From NCBI RefSeq assembly GCF_900101955.1, contig NZ_FNAQ01000001.1, forward strand, positions 437,358-501,357: a DNA stretch of 64,000 nucleotides. Reading direction: 5' to 3'. The DNA is from Desulfuromonas thiophila. Its GTDB lineage: Bacteria; Desulfobacterota; Desulfuromonadia; Desulfuromonadales; Desulfuromonadaceae. Positions 7,375 through 15,293 of the stretch are shown here, piece after piece. The first letter of the stretch is position 1. Every line of letters begins with the position of its first letter. A program made the position numbers and the translations under genes. Below the pieces are notes generated by a model. The model was not told the DNA's origin and did no database searches. It saw nothing but the letters and a program-made list of their open reading frames with translations.

Positions 7375-8072
7375 ATTTGCCACCGCTGTATCCGGCCAGG
7401 CTGTTGCGACGTTATCAGCGTTTTCTGGCCGATCTGCAGCTGGCCGATGGTCGTCAGCTGACTGCGCATGTGCCGAATACCGGCAGTATGCGCCAATGCG
7501 CTGAACCGGGCAGCGCGGTGGCCTATTCGTTGGTCGACAACCCGCGGCGTAAATACGCCGCCACCCTGGAGCTGGTGCAGGTGGCGGGCGCCTGGGTCGA
7601 TATCAATACCCAGCGCAGCAACCGGGTGGTGGAGGAGGCCCTGCGGGCGGGCTGGCTGGCGGATCTGGCCGGTTTCAGGGTGCTGCCGGAGCAGCGGCTG
7701 GGCGCCAGTCGGCTGGATTTTCTGCTGCAGGGTACGGGTGGGCCGGTCTGGCTGGAGGTCAAGAACGTCACCCTGATGAGCACCCCGGTCTGTGCCGGCT
7801 TTCCCGATGCGGTCAGCGAGCGGGGCCGGCGGCATCTGCTGGAGCTGATGGCGGCCCGGCAGCAGGGCCAGCGCGCCGTGCTGCTGTTTCTGGTGCAGCG
7901 ACCGGAGGCCCGTCTGTTCGCACCGGCGGCGGATATTGATCCGGCCTATGCCCGCCAGTTCGAGGCGGCGCTGCAGGCTGGCGTCGAGGTGCAGGTGTGG
8001 CAGACGGCCGTCACCGGCGATGAGCTGCCGTGCCAGGTGCAGATTGTTCGCCGCTTGCCTTTTATTGTCTGA
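7371..8072 (+). CDS. sfsA: SfsA family DNA-binding/nuclease-fold protein
   Basis: 233 residues, the usual family length. Family marks include HVPNTGSM near residue 33, AYSLVDNPRRKYAATLELV near 50-68, and a nuclease-fold core with RLDFLL, VWLEVKNVTL, FPDAVSERGRRHL. SfsA was named for effects on maltose gene expression in E. coli, but its biochemical job is unsettled. The start overlaps the serB stop, so the two are coupled. It converges with the TPM gene 16 bp away. Confidence 0.9.
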   Translation: MNLPPLYPARLLRRYQRFLADLQLADGRQLTAHVPNTGSMRQCAEPGSAVAYSLVDNPRRKYAATLELVQVAGAWVDINTQRSNRVVEEALRAGWLADLAGFRVLPEQRLGASRLDFLLQGTGGPVWLEVKNVTLMSTPVCAGFPDAVSERGRRHLLELMAARQQGQRAVLLFLVQRPEARLFAPAADIDPAYARQFEAALQAGVEVQVWQTAVTGDELPCQVQIVRRLPFIV

Positions 8073-8088
8073 CCCGCTGGCGCGCTGG

Positions 8089-8748
8089 TTAGTGCAGAAT
8101 CAGGTCCGGTAGTTCGTTGGGGTTGGCGCCGCCGTTATGGGGGAAATGCTCGGCCAGCAGCCGATGGCACTGGTCGATGGCCTGGCACAGGGCCTCGCAG
8201 GCCTCTTGCCGATGCAGACCGATGATGATGTCATCGACCCGCTGCTGCCAGTATTCCGCTGCCACCCGGGCGTTGATGCCGCTGTCGGCCAGAATCCGCA
8301 CCCGGCGTTCAAACAGGCTGATCAGGATCAGCACGCCGGTGTGATCACGGGTAGTGTGCAGGTTGTAATGCATGAACAGCGCCAGAGCGCGTTCGCGCAC
8401 ACGTTCGTCCAGCACAGCGGGCCGAATCAGGCGGCGCTTGAGACCGGGCAGGAGCTCCAGCGCGGCGAATCCCAGGCCGAACAGCACAGCGTAAACCAGC
8501 GGCAGGCGCCAGGCCAGTTGCGCCGCCGGCCAGTCCGGCTGCCACCACAGCAGCAGGACCAGCCCGGCCCAGGCCAGCAGACCGGCAGCCGTCAGGCTGG
8601 TGCTGCGGTAATCACCGGCCCGGTCAATGACCAGGGGAACGATTTCGCCCCGGCTGTCCTGTTCGACCCTGGCGACGGTCTCGCGGATGCGTTGCTGTTG
8701 CGCCGCGGTGAAAAATTGTTGGGCCCGTAGACTTTTGCTTCGTTCCAT
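8089..8748 (-). CDS. TPM-domain membrane protein (LemA operon, second TPM)
   Basis: 219 residues. An N-terminal segment with RIRETVARVEQDSRGEIVPLVI (TPM fold entry), two membrane helices about residues 50-105, then the rest of the TPM domain with TGVLILISLFERRVRILADSGI. Frames reaching further upstream run into the neighbouring gene; the ATG at 8748 has GGAGGAGGGG ahead. TPM proteins next to LemA are common and their biochemical role is poorly defined. Last gene of lemA-TPM-TPM. Confidence 0.8.
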   Translation of the reverse strand: MERSKSLRAQQFFTAAQQQRIRETVARVEQDSRGEIVPLVIDRAGDYRSTSLTAAGLLAWAGLVLLLWWQPDWPAAQLAWRLPLVYAVLFGLGFAALELLPGLKRRLIRPAVLDERVRERALALFMHYNLHTTRDHTGVLILISLFERRVRILADSGINARVAAEYWQQRVDDIIIGLHRQEACEALCQAIDQCHRLLAEHFPHNGGANPNELPDLILH

Positions 8749-8762
8749 CCGTTCCCCTCCTC

Positions 8763-9458
8763 CTACCAGTTGCCCGAGGCGCCACCGCCGCCGAAACTGC
8801 CACCGCCGCCGCTGAATCCGCCGCCACCCGAGCTGCCACCAAAACCGCCTCCGCCGATCCAGAACCCGCCCGAACGCCGGCTGCCGCGTGGCAGCAGTGC
8901 CGGGGCCAGAAACAGCAGGACCAGCAGCAGGCTCAAAGGATCGCGCTCCTTTTTGGCCTTGCGACTGCTGCCCTGGTATTCCCCGCGCACCGCTGCGCAA
9001 ATGGCCGTCACGCCGGCAAGAACGCCGTCGGCATAGGCGCCCTGGCGGAATTGTGGCACGATTTCCTGGTCGATAATGCGGCCGGCCAGCAGATCGGTCA
9101 GCCGGCCTTCCAGTCCCTTACCCACCTCGATACGCACCTGGCGTTCCTGCCGGGCGATCAGCAACAGCACACCGTTGTCACGACCCCTCTGGCCCAGTCC
9201 GCTGTTCTGCGCCAGCTCGATACTGTACTGCTCCAGATTGCGGCCGGCCAGCGAGGGTACGGTCACTACCGCTACCTGGGTGCTGTCGCTGCGCTCGAAA
9301 TCCTCCAGAAAGTGTTCCAGTTGCAGCTCTGTCTGGGGCGGTAACAGATCGGCCTGGTCGGTCACATAGTGCTGCAGCCGTTCGGGCAGGGTCGCCTGCG
9401 CCGTCAGTGGCAGCAGCACCAGCAGCATCAGTGTGGCTGCCAGACGCCGCAGAGCCAT
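8763..9458 (-). CDS. TPM-domain protein with Gly-rich tail (YgcG-like)
   Basis: 231 residues: signal peptide (about 1-22), TPM domain about 28-150 with VTDQADLL, TQVAVVTVPSLAG and NGVLLLIARQERQVRIEVG, one membrane helix about 178-193, and a Gly/Ser-rich C-terminus. The domain should sit in the periplasm. It overlaps the lemA stop (ATGA), so it is translationally coupled. Such Gly-rich tails are typical of the family. Confidence 0.85.
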   Translation of the reverse strand: MALRRLAATLMLLVLLPLTAQATLPERLQHYVTDQADLLPPQTELQLEHFLEDFERSDSTQVAVVTVPSLAGRNLEQYSIELAQNSGLGQRGRDNGVLLLIARQERQVRIEVGKGLEGRLTDLLAGRIIDQEIVPQFRQGAYADGVLAGVTAICAAVRGEYQGSSRKAKKERDPLSLLLVLLFLAPALLPRGSRRSGGFWIGGGGFGGSSGGGGFSGGGGSFGGGGASGNW

Positions 9459-10045
9459 CAGAATTTCACCTGTGGCGCACTGGCGGCGCCGGTTTCAGCC
9501 TTGAAGGGCTCTTTACGCTCAAGTTTCAGCAGAAATTTGTTGGTCAGGTTGCCGGGAAAGGTGCGGATGGCGCTGTTGAATTGTTGAACCGCCTCGTTGT
9601 AGCGCTGCCGTGCCACGTTGATACGGTTTTCCGTGCCTTCCAGCTGATGTTGCAGATCGCGGAAGTTCTGGCTGGCCTTGAGGTCGGGGTAGCGTTCGGC
9701 CACCAGCAGCAGGCGTGACAGGGCGCCGGACATCTGTTGCTGGGCGGCAAGGAACTGCTCCACCTGCTGTGGATCACTCAGATTCGCGGCGTTGAGTTGG
9801 ACGCGTCCGACGGAAGCGCGTGCCGCCGTCACCTGTTCGAGGGTTTCGCGTTCGTGGGCGGCGTAGGCCTTCACCGTTTCCACCAGATTGGGAATCAGGT
9901 CGGCACGGCGCTGGTAGGTGGCCTCGATATCGGCCCAGGCCTTGAAAACCCCTTCCTCCTGCCGTTGAATCTCGTTGTAGCCGCAGCCGCCCAGCAGCGG
10001 CAGCACCAGCAGGGCCGCCAGCAGGCTTTGCATCCATCGTTTCAT
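9458..10045 (-). CDS. lemA: LemA family lipoprotein
   Basis: 195 residues. The signal peptide ends in a lipobox (LLGGC, Cys near residue 24), followed by a long helical bundle with the family hallmark YNEIQRQEEGVFKAWADIEATYQRRADLIPNLV and SENP-like ASQNFRDLQHQLEGTENRI. I chose the ATG at 10045 because the lipobox needs it; longer frames add an unlikely tail. It heads the lemA-TPM-TPM operon and is divergent from the cysteine-cluster gene. Confidence 0.92.
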   Translation of the reverse strand: MKRWMQSLLAALLVLPLLGGCGYNEIQRQEEGVFKAWADIEATYQRRADLIPNLVETVKAYAAHERETLEQVTAARASVGRVQLNAANLSDPQQVEQFLAAQQQMSGALSRLLLVAERYPDLKASQNFRDLQHQLEGTENRINVARQRYNEAVQQFNSAIRTFPGNLTNKFLLKLERKEPFKAETGAASAPQVKF

Positions 10046-10068
10046 GATCCGTCTCCTGTCACGGTTGT

Positions 10069-10086
10069 GTCCTGGTGCACCAGGAC
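10069..10086. promoter_or_regulatory. 18-bp perfect palindrome in lemA upstream region
   Basis: GTCCTGGTGCACCAGGAC is its own reverse complement. It sits 23 bp upstream of the lemA ATG in the divergent intergenic region, which also holds a second palindrome, GTTTTGCAAAAC (10139-10150). It may be an operator or an mRNA-leader structure. Confidence 0.5.
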
Positions 10087-10203
10087 GGTTAAAATCGGTG
10101 AAATGGTTTAATTTGTTAGAAGGGTTGACAGTCTTGAGGTTTTGCAAAACAGTGTTTCTTAAAAAAGGAAGCCCTGCAACCGTAAACCGAACGGGAGGTG
10201 TCA

Positions 10204-10851
10204 ATGACAGCTGTTTTGTCCTCCGATCTGGCCCGTTGGCAGAAGCAACTCGAACAACGCTGGGCGGCGCCTTTGCGTCAGGCCCGCGACAGGCGGGTTC
10301 ACAGCCAGGTGATGGCGGATTTTCTGCAACAGGTGGAGACCGATCTGCGTCTGGGCCTGAAACCGCAGGAGGCTGCCGCCATCGCCTGCAGTGCCGGTTG
10401 TGGTACCTGCTGCCAGGTGCATGTTGCCGTACTCGAACCCGAAGCGCTGCATATCGCCGCCTATCTGCGGCAGACCCGGTCCGCCACCGAACTGGCTGAA
10501 CTGCGCCGCCGCATGAACCGGCTGTGTATTGCCATTGAAGGTCTGGACGAGGAGGAACGGGCGGCCTGTGGCTGCCACTGTGTCTTTCTCGATACCGAGG
10601 GGCATTGTACGATCTACCCGGTGCGGCCGCTGCTGTGCCGGGCGGTCACCTCCACCTGCCCCCGGAGCTGTCGCGATGCCCTGCGCCTGTCGGCCCTGGG
10701 CGAGCAGGTGCCGGTGCTGATGAACCTGTTTCAGAAGGAACTAATGGAAAGCGCTTTCAGGGGGCTGGCGCACCTGTGGCAGCAACAGGGTGGCGACGGC
10801 CGCAGCTTTGAGCTGACGGCGGCAGTGCGCCGGGCGCTGTACGCGGCCTGA
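10204..10851 (+). CDS. YkgJ-type cysteine-cluster protein
   Basis: 215 residues. The cluster motif CSAGCGTCC lies near residue 62, then CGCHCVFLDTEGHC about 118-131 and YPVRPLLCRAVTSTCP about 134-149, all as in the YkgJ (putative zinc or iron-sulfur chelating) family. The ATG at 10204 is preceded by GGGAGG at ideal distance; a GTG six bases earlier overlaps that site and is unlikely. It faces away from lemA. The family function is not established. Confidence 0.85.
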   Translation: MTAVLSSDLARWQKQLEQRWAAPLRQARDRRVHSQVMADFLQQVETDLRLGLKPQEAAAIACSAGCGTCCQVHVAVLEPEALHIAAYLRQTRSATELAELRRRMNRLCIAIEGLDEEERAACGCHCVFLDTEGHCTIYPVRPLLCRAVTSTCPRSCRDALRLSALGEQVPVLMNLFQKELMESAFRGLAHLWQQQGGDGRSFELTAAVRRALYAA

Positions 10852-10884
10852 TCCTGTTTGACGGAAAAAAACAAGCGGGCTGGC

Positions 10885-10913
10885 TTGACAATTATCACTG
10901 CTTAGGTTATCAA
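10885..10913 (+). promoter_or_regulatory. Promoter of candidate small RNA
   Basis: TTGACA (10885-10890), 17-base spacer, TATCAA (10908-10913). No coding frame follows before the terminator 80 bases downstream. Confidence 0.55.
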
Positions 10914-10919
10914 TAAAGC

Positions 10920-11000
10920 ACAACGCATCTTGCGGGATGCGGATTCACCAGTAAACCCCCTGTTCCCCCTGGGATTCCTCCTTGCCCAGGGGGTTTTTTT
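10920..11000 (+). ncRNA. Candidate small RNA with anti-Shine-Dalgarno loop
   Basis: Between the cysteine-cluster gene and the small gene behind lon lies a compact unit: promoter, a 6-bp hairpin CGCATC-TTGCGG-GATGCG (10924-10941), a short single-stranded part, and a terminator with a 9-bp perfect stem. The terminator loop (10974-10984) reads ATTCCTCCTTG and contains TCCTCCTT, complementary to a strong ribosome-binding site. About 80 nt, no ORF. No known RNA family is recognised. Confidence 0.5.
10965..11000 (+). terminator. Rho-independent terminator
   Basis: Stem CCCCCTGGG (10965-10973) with CCCAGGGGG (10985-10993), perfect over 9 bp, followed by seven T (10994-11000). The T tract is on plus only, so it ends plus-strand transcription. 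Confidence 0.85.
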
Positions 11001-11021
11001 ATGTGCCCGCCGCCCCAGCTG

Positions 11022-11252
11022 TCAGCGTGGCCCGGCGCTCGTGGCAGAATGCAGGGCGGCAAACTGCAGCAGCTGCTGCAGATCAAGGCCGCTGTCCTTG
11101 ACGATGCCGAGAAAGACCGGCAGCAACTGCATCATGAAGGAGGAGTCCTGCAGCGCTTCCTTGGCCAGAGGCGGCAGACAGTTGAGGATAAAGGCCTGTT
11201 TGTCGGCCGTGGGCAATTCCAGGATCTGTTGTTGCAGCTGTTCCAATGACAT
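11022..11252 (-). CDS. Small hypothetical protein behind lon
   Basis: 76 residues, predicted all helical and amphipathic (Leu/Gln-rich), without signal peptide or metal motif. The ribosome site AAGGAG is at good distance and the gene begins 3 bp after the lon stop, so both are on one message. I do not recognise the family; the tight linkage suggests a partner, substrate or regulator of Lon, or merely co-transcription. Confidence 0.6.
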   Translation of the reverse strand: MSLEQLQQQILELPTADKQAFILNCLPPLAKEALQDSSFMMQLLPVFLGIVKDSGLDLQQLLQFAALHSATSAGPR

Positions 11253-11255
11253 GTA

Positions 11256-13724
11256 TCACTCCTTGGCGGTTGCGGCCGGTTGGCCGAAGGCCACGGCATA
11301 GACATCCTGATAGTTTCGGGCGAAGTGTACCTCAAGCCCTTCGCGCAGATGGTCGGGCAGTTCCTCGAAATCCTTGCGGTTACTCTCCGGGAAGATCAGC
11401 ACCTTCAGGCCGCTGCGGCGGGCGGCGATGGTTTTCTCCTTCACTCCGCCGATGGGCAGTACCTGGCCGGTAAGGGTCAGTTCGCCGGTCATACCGAGCT
11501 TTTTGCGCACCGGTCGGCCACTGATCATTGACAGCAGTGCTGTGGTCATGGTGACTCCGGCCGAGGGGCCATCCTTGGGGGTGGCGCCGGCCGGCACATG
11601 CAGATGGATGAAGTGGCGGTCGAAGAAGTCCTGTGGTAGGCCAAATTGTTGCAGATGGCCCATGACGTACGAGTAGGCGATCTCCGAGCTTTCCACCATC
11701 ACCTTGCCGAGTTGGCCGGTCTGCTTGAAGCCCTTGGACTGGCTTGCGACCGCCGTGGCCTCAATCTGCAGGGTGGCGCCACCCATGCTGGTCCAGGCCA
11801 GGCCGGTGACCACGCCGGGGACATTCTTGAAGACCTCGTCCTGACTGAACACCGGCTTGCCCAGATAGCTCTCCAGTTCCTTGCGGCCAATGGTGAGGCG
11901 CTCCTGCGCCCCTTCGGCAAAGGCCATGGCAGCCTTGCGCATGATCTTCTTAATGCGGTTTTCCAGGCCGCGCACACCGGCCTCGCGGGCGTAGTTCTCG
12001 ACGATGGCTTCGAGAGCCTCCTTGCGGATGCTGACCTGCTGACGTGTCAGGCCGTGGTTCTCCAGCGCCTTGGGAATCAGGTAGCGCCGCGCAATCTCAA
12101 CCTTTTCGGCCAGAATGTAGCCTGACAGGCGAATGATCTCCATGCGGTCGAGCAGCGGCGCCGGAATGGTGTCGAGCTGGTTGGCGGTGGCGATGAACAG
12201 CACGTTGGACAGATCGAAGGGCACGTCCAGATAATGGTCCCGGAAGCTGTTGTTCTGTTCCGGATCAAGCACCTCCAGTAGGGCCGAGGCCGGATCGCCG
12301 TGGAACGAGGCGCCGATTTTGTCGATTTCATCCAGCATCAGCACCGGGTTGGCGCTGCCGGCGATCTTCATGGCTTGAATGAATTTCCCCGGCATGGCAC
12401 CGATATAGGTGCGTCGGTGGCCCTTGATCTCGGCCTCGTCGCGCATGCCGCCGAGGGAAAAGCGGTAGAAGTTGCGGCCGATGGCGGCGGCAACACTTTT
12501 GCCGATGGAGGTTTTGCCGACCCCTGGCGGGCCTACCAGACACAGGATCGAACCGCTGATGTCTCCTTTCATCTTGCCGACGGCGATGAATTCAAGGATG
12601 CGTTGTTTGACGTCCTCCAGCCCGAAATGATCGCGGTCGAGCGCCTTCTTGGCCTTGGCGATATCGTAGGAATCGCGGGTGTGTTTGCCCCACGGCAAAA
12701 TGGTCAGCCAGTCGAGATAGTTGCGGCTGACATTGTATTCCGGTGAGCTCGGCTCGATCAGCTGAAGCTTTTCGATCTCCTCGTCGATGGCCTTGCGGGC
12801 CTCGTCGTTGAGTTTGAGCCCTGCCAGCCGCTCGCGAAACTTTTCGATTTCACTGGTTTTACCTTCCTTTTCCAGCCCCAGTTCCTTCTTGATGGCCTTA
12901 AGCTGTTCGCGCAGGAAGAATTCGCGCTGATGGGTCGAAATGCGTTTTTCGATCTGCTTGGAAATCTTGCTCTGCAGGCGCGAGACCTCCAGTTCCTTCT
13001 TCAGCAGCACCAGCACCTGTTCGATGCGTTCGCGGACATCGAAGGTTGCCAGAATCTGCTGCAGTTCCTGGCCATCGGCACTGGTCAGGTTGGCAGCAAA
13101 ATCGGCCAGCCGGCCCGGATCGTCCATGCTGGAACGGCCGAGGAACATCTTGATTTCCTCGGAATAGAGCGGGTTGATCTGCACCAGTTCCTTAAGGGTG
13201 GAAAGAATGGCGAGGGAATAGGCCTTGAGCTCTTCGCGGCGCTTGGTGTCTTGCTCAAACTGGTAACTGACGCGAGCGAACAGACCGCCGGGGGTGTCGA
13301 AGATTTCCCGGATGACAAAGCGTTCGAGGCAGTTGACCAGCACCTGGGCGCTGTCCTCCTCCGCCTTGAGCACCTTGACGATTTTGCCGACAACGCCCAC
13401 CGGGTGCAGATTGTCCGGTTCGTCTCGACCGTCGAGTTGGCGTACCAGGACCATGCCGATGGCCTGAGAGGCACTTTCGGCGGCCTTACGGACGATTGAG
13501 ACCTTTTCCGCGCCAGTGATGTTGAGTGGAATCAGGATGGCGGGAAAGGCCGGTCGTGGCCGCAGCGGTATGATGGGAATCCTGTCGGGCAGGATGTCGC
13601 TGGCCAGAACCAGACCTTCGGCGGTCTCTTCGCTGGCAGGGGTCACATCGGCTTCTTCAGGGGTGCTGTCGGTCTGCTCAGGCGGCTGCTCCTGCTGCGG
13701 ATCCTCTTCGTTGTGCTGCGTCAT
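11256..13724 (-). CDS. lon: ATP-dependent protease Lon
   Basis: 822 residues. A roughly 45-residue acidic Glu/Gln/Pro-rich N-terminal extension precedes the LAN domain (about 47-240), a coiled-coil linker, the AAA+ module with Walker A GPPGVGKTS near 398, and the protease domain with catalytic S721 (GPSAG) and K764 (GVKEK). It degrades misfolded and regulatory proteins in the cytoplasm. I took the ATG at 13724 with AGGA upstream. The bacterial-type architecture is complete; the unstructured N-extension is longer than in E. coli Lon. Confidence 0.97.
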   Translation of the reverse strand: MTQHNEEDPQQEQPPEQTDSTPEEADVTPASEETAEGLVLASDILPDRIPIIPLRPRPAFPAILIPLNITGAEKVSIVRKAAESASQAIGMVLVRQLDGRDEPDNLHPVGVVGKIVKVLKAEEDSAQVLVNCLERFVIREIFDTPGGLFARVSYQFEQDTKRREELKAYSLAILSTLKELVQINPLYSEEIKMFLGRSSMDDPGRLADFAANLTSADGQELQQILATFDVRERIEQVLVLLKKELEVSRLQSKISKQIEKRISTHQREFFLREQLKAIKKELGLEKEGKTSEIEKFRERLAGLKLNDEARKAIDEEIEKLQLIEPSSPEYNVSRNYLDWLTILPWGKHTRDSYDIAKAKKALDRDHFGLEDVKQRILEFIAVGKMKGDISGSILCLVGPPGVGKTSIGKSVAAAIGRNFYRFSLGGMRDEAEIKGHRRTYIGAMPGKFIQAMKIAGSANPVLMLDEIDKIGASFHGDPASALLEVLDPEQNNSFRDHYLDVPFDLSNVLFIATANQLDTIPAPLLDRMEIIRLSGYILAEKVEIARRYLIPKALENHGLTRQQVSIRKEALEAIVENYAREAGVRGLENRIKKIMRKAAMAFAEGAQERLTIGRKELESYLGKPVFSQDEVFKNVPGVVTGLAWTSMGGATLQIEATAVASQSKGFKQTGQLGKVMVESSEIAYSYVMGHLQQFGLPQDFFDRHFIHLHVPAGATPKDGPSAGVTMTTALLSMISGRPVRKKLGMTGELTLTGQVLPIGGVKEKTIAARRSGLKVLIFPESNRKDFEELPDHLREGLEVHFARNYQDVYAVAFGQPAATAKE

Positions 13725-13790
13725 CAGCAATCCTGTTCGGGTTGGGCCGGGCCAGCGGTCTGGGGCGGCGCCGGGCGCTGTGGGGGCTGC

Positions 13791-13807
13791 GACGCCAAGA
13801 CGGCGTC
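13791..13807 (-). promoter_or_regulatory. Stem-loop in lon leader
   Basis: GACGCC-AAGAC-GGCGTC forms a 6-bp stem with a 5-base loop beginning about 6 bases after the predicted lon transcription start. It may stabilise the message or affect its translation. Confidence 0.35.
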
Positions 13808-13819
13808 ATGTATTCCGCG

Positions 13820-13848
13820 AAGCTAATCAGTGGCGCTGCACTTGTCAA
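13820..13848 (-). promoter_or_regulatory. lon: Promoter of lon
   Basis: Minus-strand TTGACA (13843-13848), 17-base spacer, TAGCTT (13820-13825), giving a leader of about 90 nt. No heat-shock CIRCE element is visible. Confidence 0.5.
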
Positions 13849-13874
13849 CCGTCACGCCGGAAAACCGTCGCGGA

Positions 13875-14750
13875 TCAGCGCAGCTGAGGTCGTGCCAGGG
13901 TGCCGCCCAAACGCAACCGGTAGCGACCATCGCTGGCAGGCTGACCCAGCAGGCTGAGCAGTGGTCGGGCAAAGGCCAGCTCGTCGCTCAAGGGGCCGAA
14001 CTGCAGTTCGCCAGCGAGGCGGCTGCGCTGGGGATTGTCGGTCAGCTGGATGCGGGCGTTGCCGTTCAGACGCAGGGGCCCTGCCGGATTGTCCAGCTGC
14101 AGCTGCAGGGTGTCGCTGTCGCTGCCCTGGCCATTGAGCTGCCAGCGGCCCAGTTCCAGGGGGACCGCCGGTCCGCCCAGGGGTTCAAGGCCGCTTAAGC
14201 GCAGCTGGGTCAGGTTCAGGTTGAGCTGGCGGGTGCGCAGCAGTTGGCCCTGCAATTGCCCCTGCAGGTGCAGATTGTCGAGCTGAGCTTCCAGGCGAAG
14301 CTGCGGCAGCGCCGGCAGCTGCACAACCGCCTGCATGGCGCTGGCTTGCAGACTGATGTTGCCATCGGGTCGGGCTTGCAGTTGCAGCGGGCCACCGAAC
14401 AGCTGGCCGCGCAGCAGCAGCCGTGGCTTGCCGGTCAGCAGCGCCGTCAGGGGCAGCCGCAGCTGCAGCCGGTCGAGCTGCAGTTGGTTGGCGGGCAGAT
14501 GCACTTGCAGATGGCGGGCGTTCAGGCGCAGCAGGCCGGGTCGGCCGACACCCTCCAGCCGAACCTCGAGGGGAAAGCCGGGCGGGACCAGCGGCTTGAG
14601 AGCGCGGTTGATTTCGAGGTTGAGGCGCCGTTCCAGAGCCTGGGTCGGAAACAGCAGCCAGAAGCCGGCCAGACAGCTCAGCAGGGTCAAGCCAGCCAGA
14701 CCCAGAAGCGGCAGCAGGCGGTTACGGCGACGGTTGGTGGGCGCGGTCAT
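13875..14750 (-). CDS. gspN: Type II secretion protein GspN
   Basis: 291 residues: a basic N-terminus, one membrane helix (about 13-32), then a long beta-rich, Leu/Gln-rich periplasmic part of the GspN/AsmA-like style. It is the last gene of the gsp operon, one base after gspM. GspN is found in a subset of type II systems and is not always essential. The call rests on fold style and operon position. Confidence 0.75.
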   Translation of the reverse strand: MTAPTNRRRNRLLPLLGLAGLTLLSCLAGFWLLFPTQALERRLNLEINRALKPLVPPGFPLEVRLEGVGRPGLLRLNARHLQVHLPANQLQLDRLQLRLPLTALLTGKPRLLLRGQLFGGPLQLQARPDGNISLQASAMQAVVQLPALPQLRLEAQLDNLHLQGQLQGQLLRTRQLNLNLTQLRLSGLEPLGGPAVPLELGRWQLNGQGSDSDTLQLQLDNPAGPLRLNGNARIQLTDNPQRSRLAGELQFGPLSDELAFARPLLSLLGQPASDGRYRLRLGGTLARPQLR

Positions 14751-14751
14751 G

Positions 14752-15288
14752 CTATTCCTGACGGTAGGCGGCGATCAGCAGCCGGCTGTCGAGCAGATCG
14801 GCCGCGTCAAAACGGCTTTGCAGGTTCAGGGCAGTGACGCGCAGGGGTGCCGGTGCCTGTTCGATCTGTACCAGTAGCTGAACGATCTGGTCGAGGCGTA
14901 CGCGCTCAAGCTTCACCTCGACGGCCTCCTGAATCAGACCATCAAGCTGAACCGGGGTTAGCGGGCGCATGGCGGTGAGATTTTCCCGCCCGGCGATCTG
15001 ACTGATCTGGCCTTCGACAAAGGAAAACAGGGAAAATTCGGCCGGCGGCTGCTGCAGGCGTTGCAGTTGCTGCTGCAGCTGGAGGTATTCCTGCCGCAGT
15101 CCGTCAAGTTGCTGCAGCTGGTGTGCCCGGCTGGCAATACGCTGGTCGAGCTGGTGGCGGTAGTGCTGATAGGGTGCCAGCAACACAAGATAGACCAGCA
15201 GGATCAGCAGGGTCAGACCGGTCAGAAGCAGCAGCAGGCGCTCGCGCGCGGTCAGGCTGCTGAAGGAGGGCAGAGTCCAGGAAGCCAT
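14752..15288 (-). CDS. gspM: Type II secretion protein GspM
   Basis: 178 residues with the GspM plan: short cytoplasmic N-terminus (LTARERLLLL), one membrane helix about 18-38, a coiled coil about 42-85, and a C-terminal ferredoxin-like domain. It pairs with GspL in the inner-membrane platform that couples the GspE ATPase. It lies between gspL (5-bp gap) and gspN (1-bp gap). Confidence 0.85.
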   Translation of the reverse strand: MASWTLPSFSSLTARERLLLLLTGLTLLILLVYLVLLAPYQHYRHQLDQRIASRAHQLQQLDGLRQEYLQLQQQLQRLQQPPAEFSLFSFVEGQISQIAGRENLTAMRPLTPVQLDGLIQEAVEVKLERVRLDQIVQLLVQIEQAPAPLRVTALNLQSRFDAADLLDSRLLIAAYRQE

Positions 15289-15293
15289 GGCGA

